From NCBI GenBank assembly GCA_035492055.1, contig DATJJR010000090.1, forward strand, positions 1-32,181: a stretch of 32,181 nucleotides of DNA, read 5' to 3'. The position numbers and the translations under genes are program-made. Positions 6,581-14,321 of this stretch are shown piece after piece. The stretch comes from Ga0074130 sp035492055. GTDB lineage: Bacteria; Pseudomonadota; Gammaproteobacteria; Burkholderiales; Rhodocyclaceae. Numbering within the stretch: position 1 is the first letter of the stretch; the number at the start of each line of letters is the position of its first letter. The notes beneath the pieces are model-generated. The model worked only from the letters and a program-made list of their open reading frames with translations, ran no database searches and was not told where the DNA came from.

Positions 6581-8044
6581 TCAGATTCCTTCTGGCATCT
6601 GCGTGTGCCAGTCCGTAACTTGTTGGTATTGATGCGCGACATTCAGCATCTTCGCTTCATCAAAATAGTTGCCGATGATCTGCAGACCGACGGGGAGTTT
6701 GTTGTTACCAAAGCCGGCCGGAATCGACATACCGGGCAAGCCGGCCAGATTCGTCGAGATCGTGTAGATGTCGCTGAGATACATCTTGACCGGATCGTCA
6801 CCCTTCTCGCCAAAAGCGAATGCCGTATCGGGCGAAGCCGGGCCCATGATCACGTCGCAGGATTTGAAGGCCTCGACAAAATCGTTGGCGATGAGGCGAC
6901 GAATACGCTGTGCCTGCAAGTAATACGCATCGTAGTAACCGTGCGAAAGCACGTACGCGCCGATCAGGATGCGGCGCTTCACTTCGGGGCCGAAGCCTTG
7001 CGCACGCGTCTTGGAATACATGTCATTGAGGTCGGTGAACTCCGGCGCACGATAACCGTAGCGCACGCCATCGAAACGCGACAGATTGCTCGAGGCTTCG
7101 GCCGGCGCAATGACGTAATACGCGGGCACCGACAAACCGGAATTCGGCAGACTCACTTCGACCGTCGTTGCACCAAGCTTGCGATATTGATCCAGCGCAG
7201 CTTCGACCGCGGCGCGTACGTCATCCGCCATGCCTTCACCAAAAAACTCCTTCGGCAAGCCAATGCGCAAGCCATTCAACGGCTTGTTCAGATCACGCGT
7301 GTAGTCCTCGGTCTCGCGTTGCAGCGATGTCGAATCACGCTCATCGAAACCCGCCATGCCATTGAGCAACAGCGCGCAATCCTCGGCACTCTTGGCCATC
7401 GGGCCCGCCTGATCCAGCGAGGAGGCAAACGCGATCATGCCGTAGCGCGACACGACGCCATACGTCGGCTTCAAGCCGGTGAGGCCGCACAGCGAAGCTG
7501 GCTGGCGAATCGAACCGCCAGTGTCCGTGCCGGTCACGGCGGGGGCAAGGCGTGCGGCAATGGCTGCCGCCGAACCACCGGAAGAGCCGCCTGGCACACG
7601 CTTCACGTCCCATGGGTTCTTCACCGGGCCGAAGTACGAGGTCTCGTTCGACGAGCCCATGGCGAACTCGTCCATGTTGAGCTTGCCGAGTGTCACGACG
7701 CCGGCTTCCTTCAATTTGGTGACGACAGTTGCATCGTAGGGACTGACGAAGTTCGACAACATCTTCGAGCCACACGTGGTCAACCAACCTTCGGTGCAGA
7801 AAATATCCTTGTGCCCGAGCGGAATGCCGAGCAGCGACGACGTATCCCCCTTGGCACGGCGCGCATCCATCTCGGCCGCTTGCGCCAGTGTTTTGGCACG
7901 GTCGAGCGTGACGAAGGCATTGAGCGTCGGATTCAATTTCTCGATGCGATCGAGAAACAGGGCGCTCAGTTCGACGCTGGAAACTTTTTTGGCAGCAAGC
8001 GCGTCAGAGAGTTCGCGCAACGAAGCATTGATCAGGTCGCTCAT
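6581..8044 (-). CDS. gatA: Aspartyl/glutamyl-tRNA amidotransferase subunit A
   Basis: The glutaminase subunit of GatCAB, 487 residues. It is an amidase-signature enzyme with the Ser-cisSer-Lys triad: Lys in GIPLGHKDIFCTEG, the cis-Ser in GGSSGGSAAAIA, and the nucleophile Ser in TDTGGSIRQPASLCG. The substrate-channel segment GLKPTYGVVSRYGMIAFASS is also intact. The start overlaps the gatC stop by four bases (ATGA), and the stop lies 2 nt before the gatB start, so the three subunits are translated as a unit in the order C-A-B. The open frame on the opposite strand is an antisense shadow. Confidence 0.98.
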   Translation of the reverse strand: MSDLINASLRELSDALAAKKVSSVELSALFLDRIEKLNPTLNAFVTLDRAKTLAQAAEMDARRAKGDTSSLLGIPLGHKDIFCTEGWLTTCGSKMLSNFVSPYDATVVTKLKEAGVVTLGKLNMDEFAMGSSNETSYFGPVKNPWDVKRVPGGSSGGSAAAIAARLAPAVTGTDTGGSIRQPASLCGLTGLKPTYGVVSRYGMIAFASSLDQAGPMAKSAEDCALLLNGMAGFDERDSTSLQRETEDYTRDLNKPLNGLRIGLPKEFFGEGMADDVRAAVEAALDQYRKLGATTVEVSLPNSGLSVPAYYVIAPAEASSNLSRFDGVRYGYRAPEFTDLNDMYSKTRAQGFGPEVKRRILIGAYVLSHGYYDAYYLQAQRIRRLIANDFVEAFKSCDVIMGPASPDTAFAFGEKGDDPVKMYLSDIYTISTNLAGLPGMSIPAGFGNNKLPVGLQIIGNYFDEAKMLNVAHQYQQVTDWHTQMPEGI

Positions 8045-8328
8045 TCGATGACCTTTGGCACGAGATAGAGGCCTGCTTCGGTTTCCGGCGCAACGGCTTG
8101 AAATGCTTCGCGGCGATTTTGCTCGGTCACGGCATCGGCGCGCAGGCGCTGAATCATGTCAACCGCGTGCGACATCGGCGCAATGCCCGAAGTATCGGCG
8201 GCCTGCATGGAGGCAATCAGGCCGAAAATGCCATTCAGTTGCCCTTTGGCAACTTCAGCTTCTTCGGGGGAAATTTCTATGCGGGCGAGACGGGCGATCC
8301 GCTGCACCTGTTCCAAGTCGAGAGACAT
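8041..8328 (-). CDS. gatC: Aspartyl/glutamyl-tRNA amidotransferase subunit C
   Basis: The small stabilising subunit of GatCAB, 95 residues, normal length. It contains MSLDLEQVQRIARLARIEIS (helix 1), the central INPLxxxM-like helix (QLNGIFGLIASMQAADTSGI), and the APMSHAVDMIQRLRADAV segment that wraps around GatA. It is the first gene of the gatCAB operon and ends in an ATGA overlap with gatA. The upstream gap to the divergent mreB is 134 nt. TATGAT at 8362-8367 on the minus strand could be its -10, but no good -35 is spaced with it. Confidence 0.95.
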   Translation of the reverse strand: MSLDLEQVQRIARLARIEISPEEAEVAKGQLNGIFGLIASMQAADTSGIAPMSHAVDMIQRLRADAVTEQNRREAFQAVAPETEAGLYLVPKVIE

Positions 8329-8388
8329 GCTTACAAACGCTTTTTGAAAGCGCGATAGGGTATCATAACCACCTCTATTCCCTGTACC

Positions 8389-8412
8389 CGCAAGCGTCCG
8401 CTTGCGCTATTT
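8389..8412 (+). terminator. Hairpin with T-run in the mreB leader (possible attenuator)
   Basis: CGCAAGCG (8389-8396) and CGCTTGCG (8399-8406) are perfect complements. Folding leaves a 7-bp stem with a four-base loop, followed by CTATTTTT. The form is that of a short intrinsic terminator on the plus strand, about 55 nt ahead of the mreB ATG. If mreB is transcribed from a promoter upstream of 8389, this would sit in its leader; if the promoter is downstream, it may insulate mreB. The sequence cannot tell these apart. Confidence 0.45.
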
Positions 8413-8462
8413 TTGCCGCCATCGCGTACGCATCTGGCGCCAACCTAGACCGAAAAACACCG

Positions 8463-9506
8463 ATGTTCAATTCCCTACGCTCCTACTTCTCGAATGACCT
8501 CGCCATCGACCTCGGCACCGCCAACACCCTGATCTACGTCCGTGGCAAGGGCATCGTTCTCGATGAGCCCTCGGTTGTCGCCATCCGTACCGAAGGCGGC
8601 CCGAATGCCAAGAAGACCATTCAGGCGGTTGGCGTGTCCGCCAAGCAGATGCTGGGCAAGACGCCTGGCAACATCACTGCGATTCGTCCGATGAAGGACG
8701 GCGTGATCGCAGACTTCACCGTCACCGAACAGATGCTGAAGCAGTTCATCAAGAAGGTGCATGACTCGCGTCTGTTCTCGCCATCCCCGCGCATCATCAT
8801 CTGTGTGCCGTGCGGCTCGACCCAGGTTGAGCGCCGTGCCATCCGTGAATCGGCGCTGGGTGCGGGCGCTTCGCAGGTCTACCTGATTGAGGAACCCATG
8901 GCTGCCGCCATCGGTGCCGGTCTGCCAGTGGCCGACGCGACCGGTTCGATGGTCGTCGACATTGGCGGTGGTACCACCGAAGTTGGCGTCATCTCGCTGG
9001 GCGGCATGGTCTATGCCGGCTCGGTACGTGTAGGTGGCGACAAGTTCGACGAAGCCATCATCAACTACATCCGCCGCAACTACGGCATGTTGATTGGCGA
9101 AACCACCGCCGAATCGATCAAGAAGGAAATCGGTTCCGCCTTCCCGGGCTCCGAAGTCCGCGAAATGGAAGTCAAGGGCCGCAACCTGGCTGAAGGCATT
9201 CCGCGCAGCTTCACGATCTCCTCGAATGAAATCCTTGAAGCCCTGACCGATCCGCTCAACCAGATCGTTGGTGCAGTCAAGATGGCGCTGGAACAAACCC
9301 CGCCCGAACTCGGTGCCGACATCGCCGAAAAGGGCATGGTCCTCACTGGCGGTGGTGCGTTGTTGCGCGACCTGGACCGCCTGTTGATGGAAGAAACCGG
9401 ACTGCCGGTCCTGGTTGCCGACGATCCGTTGACGTGCGTTGTGCGCGGCTCCGGCCTCGCCCTTGAGAAGATGGATACGCTCGGCAGCATCTTCGCCAAC
9501 GAATAA
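8463..9506 (+). CDS. mreB: Rod shape-determining actin homologue MreB
   Basis: Bacterial actin that polymerises on the inner membrane and steers the elongasome. The protein is 347 residues, exactly the usual length. The start MFNSLRSYFSNDLAIDLGTA was taken because it is the conserved N-terminus; a much longer in-frame reading back to 8055 is antisense to gatC and not a real extension. Phosphate-binding loops are IDLGTANTLIYV and MVVDIGGGTTEVGV; the adenosine motif is GMVLTGGGALLRDLDRLLME. It is followed by a 118-nt gap to mreC that holds a large hairpin, so mreB may be made in excess of mreC and mreD. Confidence 0.98.
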   Translation: MFNSLRSYFSNDLAIDLGTANTLIYVRGKGIVLDEPSVVAIRTEGGPNAKKTIQAVGVSAKQMLGKTPGNITAIRPMKDGVIADFTVTEQMLKQFIKKVHDSRLFSPSPRIIICVPCGSTQVERRAIRESALGAGASQVYLIEEPMAAAIGAGLPVADATGSMVVDIGGGTTEVGVISLGGMVYAGSVRVGGDKFDEAIINYIRRNYGMLIGETTAESIKKEIGSAFPGSEVREMEVKGRNLAEGIPRSFTISSNEILEALTDPLNQIVGAVKMALEQTPPELGADIAEKGMVLTGGGALLRDLDRLLMEETGLPVLVADDPLTCVVRGSGLALEKMDTLGSIFANE

Positions 9507-9524
9507 GCTCCGATCCAAACCATG

Positions 9525-9602
9525 GGGCCGGTTAGAGAGAAACAACCGGGGGACAAAATGTCATGCGTTATTTGTTTCCCGTTGTTTCGCACTAACCGGC
9601 CC
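9525..9602 (+). terminator. Extended imperfect hairpin filling the mreB-mreC gap
   Basis: The whole spacer core folds on itself. GGGCCGGTTAG (9525-9535) pairs perfectly with 9592-9602. A 3x3 internal loop with one central G-C pair follows. GAAACAAC (9539-9546) pairs with 9581-9588; one bulged C; then ten pairs, two of them G-U in RNA, join 9548-9557 with 9571-9580. The terminal loop is 13 nt. The 3' arm is followed by TTGATTTTG, so partial termination or a 3'-end stabiliser for mreB mRNA is plausible. It could also be a small palindromic repeat element. Confidence 0.6.
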
Positions 9603-9624
9603 TTGATTTTGACGCTCCACTGAA

Positions 9625-10560
9625 ATGTCTGTTGTCGGCCATTCGCCCCCGCCCTTCTTCAAACGCGGTGTTGCGCCGCTCGCGCGGCTGGCGATCTTTC
9701 TATCGCTATCGCTGTTTTTGCTCGTTGTCGATGTGCGATTCCGCACGCTCGACATGGTGCGTGCGACTATCGCTACTGCGCTCTATCCGCTGCAGCAACT
9801 CGCCTGGCGGCCGGTCGAATTCATCGGCGGCGCAGGCAAATACTTCTCCTCGATGGCCACCTTGCAGGCAGAAAACGATGCGTTGCATGAGCGCGGACTC
9901 GCCAGCGCCAATCAGTTGCTACGCCTGGAACAGCTTGATCAGGAAAACCAGCGCCTGCGCGCACTGCTCGACATGCGCGATCGCCAGCCAATCAAGGGCC
10001 AGGTCGCCGACATCCTCTACGCCGCGCGCGATCCCTTCGCGCGTCGCGTCATCATCGATAAGGGCCAGCACCAGGATGTCGATGCCGGCCAGGTAGTGGT
10101 CGATGAACGCGGCGTCATCGGTCAGGTCACACGTTCTTATCCGCTGATGAGCGAAGTCACTTTGCTCACTGACAAAAACCAAGCGATCCCGGTGCAAGTA
10201 CAACGTAGCGGCCAACGCGCCGTGCTTGCCGGTGCCGGTGCCGGACAAATGGAGCTACGCTTCCTCGCCAGCAATGCCGACGTTCAGGTCGGCGATGAGC
10301 TCGTCACTTCAGGCCTCGACGGCATTTATTTGCCGGGCCTGCCGGTCGCACGGGTGGTCAAGGTTGATCGCGATGCGGCCTATTCCTTTGCACACATCCT
10401 GTGCGAACCGCTTGCCGGTGTCGAACGCAACGGGCAAGTGCTCGTGCTCGCACCGCGCCAGATGCCGGTCGCCCAGCCCGATGACGCTGACGACAACAAC
10501 AGCGCTACGCCGATCAAGGGCCGTAAAGTGAGGCGCGGAACACCCGCAGGAGTGCGCTGA
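9625..10560 (+). CDS. mreC: Rod shape-determining protein MreC
   Basis: Bitopic inner-membrane protein whose periplasmic part binds and activates PBP2 in the elongasome; 311 residues. One membrane segment (LARLAIFLSLSLFLLVVDV, around residues 18-36) is followed by a coiled coil (MATLQAENDALHERG and on to LEQLDQENQRLRALLDMRDR, about 76-120). The two beta-barrel subdomains come next, with DPFARRVIIDKG and GDELVTSGLDGIYLPGLPVA, the strongest family signature. A low-complexity Asp/Asn-rich tail follows. No clear Shine-Dalgarno precedes the ATG; the large hairpin lies 22 nt upstream. The stop overlaps the mreD start (TGATG). Confidence 0.97.
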   Translation: MSVVGHSPPPFFKRGVAPLARLAIFLSLSLFLLVVDVRFRTLDMVRATIATALYPLQQLAWRPVEFIGGAGKYFSSMATLQAENDALHERGLASANQLLRLEQLDQENQRLRALLDMRDRQPIKGQVADILYAARDPFARRVIIDKGQHQDVDAGQVVVDERGVIGQVTRSYPLMSEVTLLTDKNQAIPVQVQRSGQRAVLAGAGAGQMELRFLASNADVQVGDELVTSGLDGIYLPGLPVARVVKVDRDAAYSFAHILCEPLAGVERNGQVLVLAPRQMPVAQPDDADDNNSATPIKGRKVRRGTPAGVR

Positions 10561-11087
10561 TGGCGATGCAACCAACACATTCCTCGCGACGCATCCTGTT
10601 ACCGGTCAAGGGCTGGTTCATCGCATTGACGCTTTTCACCGCGCTGTTCCTGAATCTGTTGCCGCTGGGTCGCATCACCGGCATCCCTGACTGGATCGCG
10701 CTGGTGCTTGCCTTCTGGTGCGTGCGCGAACCGCTCAAGGTCGGCATGGCGACGGGGTTTGCGCTCGGCATCCTCGCTGACGTCGCCGACGCCAGCGTCA
10801 TGGGACAACATGCGTTTGCCTATGTTCTCCTCGCCTTTGCTGCCGGCACTCTGTCGCGCCGCATTCTCTGGTTCCCGCTCATGGAACAGGCGCTGCATAT
10901 TCTGCCGCTGCTGTTCGGCGCACAGCTGGTCATGTTGCTGGTACGCATGATGAGTGGCGCGGAATTCCCCGGCGTGCTCTACCTTGTTGCGCCGCTGATT
11001 GCCACCGCACTCTGGTATCCGCTCACCTACTTGCTGCTGATCCCTCAGTTCCGGCCGGTAGATAGAGACGAAAATCGCCCGATATGA
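10560..11087 (+). CDS. mreD: Rod shape-determining protein MreD
   Basis: Integral membrane partner of MreC in the elongasome, 175 residues with about five hydrophobic segments: around residues 17-33, 40-55, 59-80, 88-110 and 135-165. Family features include the first segment WFIALTLFTALFLNLLPLGR, IPDWIALVLAFWCVREPLKV and GMATGFALGILADVADASVM, in which the Asp residues within the membrane are characteristic. The ATG overlaps the mreC stop by one base. Another ATG two codons on is possible. Its stop is 81 nt before mrdA, and that spacer carries one copy of a two-hairpin repeat. Confidence 0.95.
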   Translation: MAMQPTHSSRRILLPVKGWFIALTLFTALFLNLLPLGRITGIPDWIALVLAFWCVREPLKVGMATGFALGILADVADASVMGQHAFAYVLLAFAAGTLSRRILWFPLMEQALHILPLLFGAQLVMLLVRMMSGAEFPGVLYLVAPLIATALWYPLTYLLLIPQFRPVDRDENRPI

Positions 11088-11102
11088 GTACCTTCATCCC
11101 GT

Positions 11103-11152
11103 CCTTCTTCCCGAGGAAGAAGGTGACTACGGTTCGCGAGCACTGCTTGCTC
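11103..11152 (+). repeat. Two-hairpin repeat, copy 1 (mreD-mrdA spacer)
   Basis: Hairpin 1: CCTTCTTCC (11103-11111) and GGAAGAAGG (11115-11123) form a perfect 9-bp stem closed by CGA. A 14-nt linker TGACTACGGTTCGC follows (11124-11137). Hairpin 2: GAGCA (11138-11142) pairs with TGCTC (11148-11152). The same architecture, with the linker identical at 13 of 14 positions, recurs at 14204-14250. The pair brackets the mrdA-rodA coding block. Confidence 0.75.
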
Positions 11153-11168
11153 TCCAATTTCTAAAGCG

Positions 11169-13097
11169 ATGGAATTCAAGCATCCGGAAGAAGAGATCGA
11201 GCGCTTCCGCAAGCGACTCGGTTTCGCCAGCGGTTTCGTGCTGTTCTGCTTTGCCGTACTGATCCTGCGTTTCGTCTGGCTGCAGATCATCCAGCATCGC
11301 TACTACCAGACGCGTGCGGAAGAGAACCGCATCGCCCTCGTGCCGATCACGCCAAATCGTGGCTTGATCGTCGATCGCAATGGCGCTGTACTTGCGCGCA
11401 ACTATTCCGCCTATACGCTCGAACTCACGACGAGCAAGGTGAATGGCAAGCTCGACGACGTCATTGATCAGTTGGCCAAGATCGTAGACATCCAGCCACG
11501 CGACAGGAAACGCTTCAAGAAGCTGCTTGAGGAAAACAAGAACTTCGAGTCGCTGCCGATCCGCACACGCCTGACTGACGAGGAAGTCGCACGCTTCATT
11601 GCCAATCGTTATCGCTTCCCTGGCGTCGACATCAAGGCCCGCTTGTTCCGCCAGTATCCGGAGGGCTCGTTCGCATCACATCTGCTCGGCTATATCGGTC
11701 GCATCAACGATGCCGACATCGGCCGTATCGACGACGCCGATCAAACGCTAAATTATCGCGGTACCGATTACATCGGCAAGGCCGGCCTTGAGCAGCATTA
11801 CGAATTCCAGCTGCATGGCACCTCGGGCGTGGAACAGATCGAAGTCGACGCTGGCGGCCATGCGGTCCGCACGCTGGCTCGTACTGCACCGATTGCTGGC
11901 GACAACCTGATGCTGACTGTCGATGCCAAACTGCAGAAAATTGCCGAAAACGCTTTCGGCGACCGACGCGGCGCGCTCGTCGCCATCGACCCAACTACAG
12001 GTGGCATTCTTGCACTGGTCTCGATGCCGAACTACGACCCCAATCTCTTCGTCGACGGCATCGACGGGCAAAGCTGGAAAGACCTCAACGAGTCTGAAGA
12101 CAAACCGATGATCAACCGCGCCATCAACGGCGCGTATCCGCCCGGCTCGACCTTCAAGCCCTACATGGCATTGGCGGCACTCACGACAGGCAAGCGTCGT
12201 CCCGACCAGGCCATCTCCGATCCCGGCTATTTCAATTTCGGCGGTCACCAATTCCGTGACGATACCAAAGGCGGTCACGGCATCGTGGACATGTACAAGT
12301 CCATCGTCGTGTCGTGCGATACCTACTACTACATGCTCGCCAACGATCTTGGCATCGATGCCATCGCCAAGTTCATGGCGCAATTTGGTTTCGGCAGCAA
12401 GACTGGTGTCGACATCGACGGTGAATCCAAGGGCGTATTGCCATCACCACAATGGAAGATGGAACGCTTCAAGAAGCCGGAACAGCAGAAATGGTATGCC
12501 GGTGAAACCATCTCGATCGGTATCGGCCAGGGTTACAACTCCTACACGCCGATCCAGCTGGCGCAGGCAATGGCGACGCTCGCCAACGATGGCGTGATGT
12601 ATCGTCCGCACCTCGTCAAATACGTCACCGATACGCGGACCGGAAAGCAACAGGTGGTTGAACCGCAACCGATTCGCACGATTCCGCTCAAGCAGGAAGA
12701 TATCGACGTCATCAAACGCGCCATGGTCGGTGTAAATACCGAAGGTACTGGCGCGCGCGCCTTTGCCAATGCCGGCTATACCTCCGGCGGTAAAACCGGT
12801 ACAGCGCAGGTCTTCTCGCTGAAGGGCTCGCAATACAAGGGGCACGCGATCAAGGAGCATCTGCGCGACCACGCGCTGTTCATCGCCTTTGCACCCGCCG
12901 ACCATCCGAAGATCGCCGTCGCCGTACTCGTTGAAAATGGTGGATGGGGCGCCGAAGCCGCTGCGCCGATCGCGCGCCAAGTGTTCGATTACTACCTGCT
13001 TGGCAAAGTGCCGAATGCACCGGCTACGCCGGATGCCGGCGCGAAGGACGACGATACGCCCGACGAGGCAACAACACCGGAGGACGATCAACAATGA
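11169..13097 (+). CDS. mrdA: Penicillin-binding protein 2, elongasome transpeptidase
   Basis: Class B PBP that cross-links peptidoglycan during lateral wall growth, working with RodA; 642 residues. A cytoplasmic basic N-terminus and one membrane segment (GFVLFCFAVLILRFVWLQII, around 22-41) are followed by the pedestal domain with ITPNRGLIVDRNG. The transpeptidase domain has the catalytic Ser327-Thr-Phe-Lys330 in PPGSTFKPYMAL, the second motif VVSCDTYYYM (SxD form, as in PBP2) and the KTG motif in GGKTGTAQ. An acidic, low-complexity tail (residues about 610-642) is unusual only in composition. No strong Shine-Dalgarno precedes the ATG. The last codons overlap rodA by four bases (ATGA). Confidence 0.97.
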   Translation: MEFKHPEEEIERFRKRLGFASGFVLFCFAVLILRFVWLQIIQHRYYQTRAEENRIALVPITPNRGLIVDRNGAVLARNYSAYTLELTTSKVNGKLDDVIDQLAKIVDIQPRDRKRFKKLLEENKNFESLPIRTRLTDEEVARFIANRYRFPGVDIKARLFRQYPEGSFASHLLGYIGRINDADIGRIDDADQTLNYRGTDYIGKAGLEQHYEFQLHGTSGVEQIEVDAGGHAVRTLARTAPIAGDNLMLTVDAKLQKIAENAFGDRRGALVAIDPTTGGILALVSMPNYDPNLFVDGIDGQSWKDLNESEDKPMINRAINGAYPPGSTFKPYMALAALTTGKRRPDQAISDPGYFNFGGHQFRDDTKGGHGIVDMYKSIVVSCDTYYYMLANDLGIDAIAKFMAQFGFGSKTGVDIDGESKGVLPSPQWKMERFKKPEQQKWYAGETISIGIGQGYNSYTPIQLAQAMATLANDGVMYRPHLVKYVTDTRTGKQQVVEPQPIRTIPLKQEDIDVIKRAMVGVNTEGTGARAFANAGYTSGGKTGTAQVFSLKGSQYKGHAIKEHLRDHALFIAFAPADHPKIAVAVLVENGGWGAEAAAPIARQVFDYYLLGKVPNAPATPDAGAKDDDTPDEATTPEDDQQ

Positions 13098-14185
13098 ACC
13101 TGTTGCGCCAATGGTGGTATCGCCTGATCGCACCACTCGATCCGGTGTTGTTGTTGCTCACCTGCCTGCTCTTCATTTATGCATTTTTCACCGTGCTCTC
13201 CGCCGCCCCGGATCGCATCGGCAACCAGATCGTCAACACTATCGTCGCGCTCATCATCATGCGCGTACTGGCGCAAATACCACCGCAACGATTGATGTAT
13301 TTTGCGCCGCCGATCTTCATTGGTGGGGTATTGCTGCTCATCGCGGTGGCGTTGTTCGGTGACATTTCCAAGGGTGCGCGCCGCTGGTTGAATCTCGGTT
13401 TCATGCGCATCCAGCCTTCCGAATTGATGAAGGTCGCCATGCCGTTGATGCTGGCCTGGTATTTCCAGAAGCACGAATCCATGTTGCGTCTGCGCGATTT
13501 CGCCCTAGCCGCCCTGATCCTGTTGTTGCCCACCGCGCTGATCGCGCGCCAGCCTGACCTCGGTACGGCCATCCTCGTGCTTGCCGCAGGTTTCTATGTC
13601 ATCTTTTTCGCCGGCTTGCCATGGAAGATTCTCATCGGCATGATCGTCGCTGCCGTCTGCGCGGCACCCGTCGCTTGGGGCTTTTTGCATGACTACCAGC
13701 GTGACCGCATTCTCACGCTGTTCGATCCGGAAAAAGACCCGCTCGGCAAAGGCTTTCACATCATCCAGTCGACGATTGCCATCGGTTCTGGCGGCATTTT
13801 CGGTAAAGGTTGGGGACAAGGCACGCAAACCCAGCTTGAATTCATTCCTGAACGCCATACCGACTTCATCTTCGCCGTACTGTCGGAGGAAATGGGCTTG
13901 ATTGGCAGCCTCGTCCTGCTTGTGCTCTACACGCTGCTGATCGGCCGCGGCCTGATGATTGCCGCGAATGCACCGACGCTGTTCTCGCGCCTGCTGGCCG
14001 GCGCCATCAGCATGATCTTCTTTACCTATGCCTTCGTGAACATGGGCATGGTGTCCGGCATCCTGCCGGTAGTTGGCGTACCGCTGCCCTTCATGAGCTA
14101 CGGCGGCACGGCCATGGTCACGCTCTCGGTCGGAATCGGCATTCTCATGTCGATTCACCGCAACAGAATGTTGGTGCAGAAGTGA
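13094..14185 (+). CDS. rodA: SEDS-family peptidoglycan glycosyltransferase RodA
   Basis: Polymerises glycan strands from lipid II as the partner of PBP2. The protein is 363 residues with about ten membrane segments. The start MNLLRQWWYRLIAPLDPVLL is set by GGAGGA 9 nt upstream and by the ATGA overlap with mrdA; longer readings run through mrdA in another frame. SEDS signatures include GARRWLNLGFMRIQPSELMK, LIARQPDLGTAILVLAAG with the essential Asp in the QPDLG segment, FHIIQSTIAIGSGGIFGKGW, LEFIPERHTDFIFAVLSEE, and GVPLPFMSYGG near the C-terminus. The stop is followed by the second copy of the two-hairpin repeat. Confidence 0.98.
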   Translation: MNLLRQWWYRLIAPLDPVLLLLTCLLFIYAFFTVLSAAPDRIGNQIVNTIVALIIMRVLAQIPPQRLMYFAPPIFIGGVLLLIAVALFGDISKGARRWLNLGFMRIQPSELMKVAMPLMLAWYFQKHESMLRLRDFALAALILLLPTALIARQPDLGTAILVLAAGFYVIFFAGLPWKILIGMIVAAVCAAPVAWGFLHDYQRDRILTLFDPEKDPLGKGFHIIQSTIAIGSGGIFGKGWGQGTQTQLEFIPERHTDFIFAVLSEEMGLIGSLVLLVLYTLLIGRGLMIAANAPTLFSRLLAGAISMIFFTYAFVNMGMVSGILPVVGVPLPFMSYGGTAMVTLSVGIGILMSIHRNRMLVQK

Positions 14186-14203
14186 CTGCCCTCCTCCCAA
14201 CTT

Positions 14204-14250
14204 CCTTCCCGAGGAAGGGGATGACCACGGTTCGCCATGCGATGCATGGC
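14204..14250 (+). repeat. Two-hairpin repeat, copy 2 (rodA-rlpA spacer)
   Basis: Hairpin 1: CCTTCC (14204-14209) and GGAAGG (14213-14218) close on CGA, and two G-U pairs extend the stem outward. The linker TGACCACGGTTCGC (14222-14235) matches copy 1 at 13 of 14 bases. Hairpin 2: GCCATGC (14234-14240) pairs perfectly with GCATGGC (14244-14250). Its stem sequence differs from copy 1 on both arms, so pairing is kept while sequence is not. Confidence 0.75.
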
Positions 14251-14265
14251 TCTATGTTCGACGCC

Positions 14266-14296
14266 GCTTTGCCTTGGAACGGCCCAGCGGCAAAGC
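14266..14296 (+). terminator. Possible weak terminator between rodA and rlpA
   Basis: GCTTTGCC (14266-14273) and GGCAAAGC (14289-14296) form an 8-bp stem with a 15-nt loop, followed by ATTCTTTCT. The T-tract is interrupted and the loop is long, so complete termination is doubtful. Confidence 0.35.
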
Positions 14297-14321
14297 ATTC
14301 TTTCTCCGAAAGACGCTTCTC

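Noticed and set aside
5487..6632. 381-codon plus-strand open frame
   Set aside because: Antisense to gatB with no family features.
6605..8068. 487-codon plus-strand open frame
   Set aside because: Antisense to gatA, with no recognisable domain; it reflects codon bias of the real gene.
8475..9545. 356-codon minus-strand open frame
   Set aside because: Antisense shadow of mreB.
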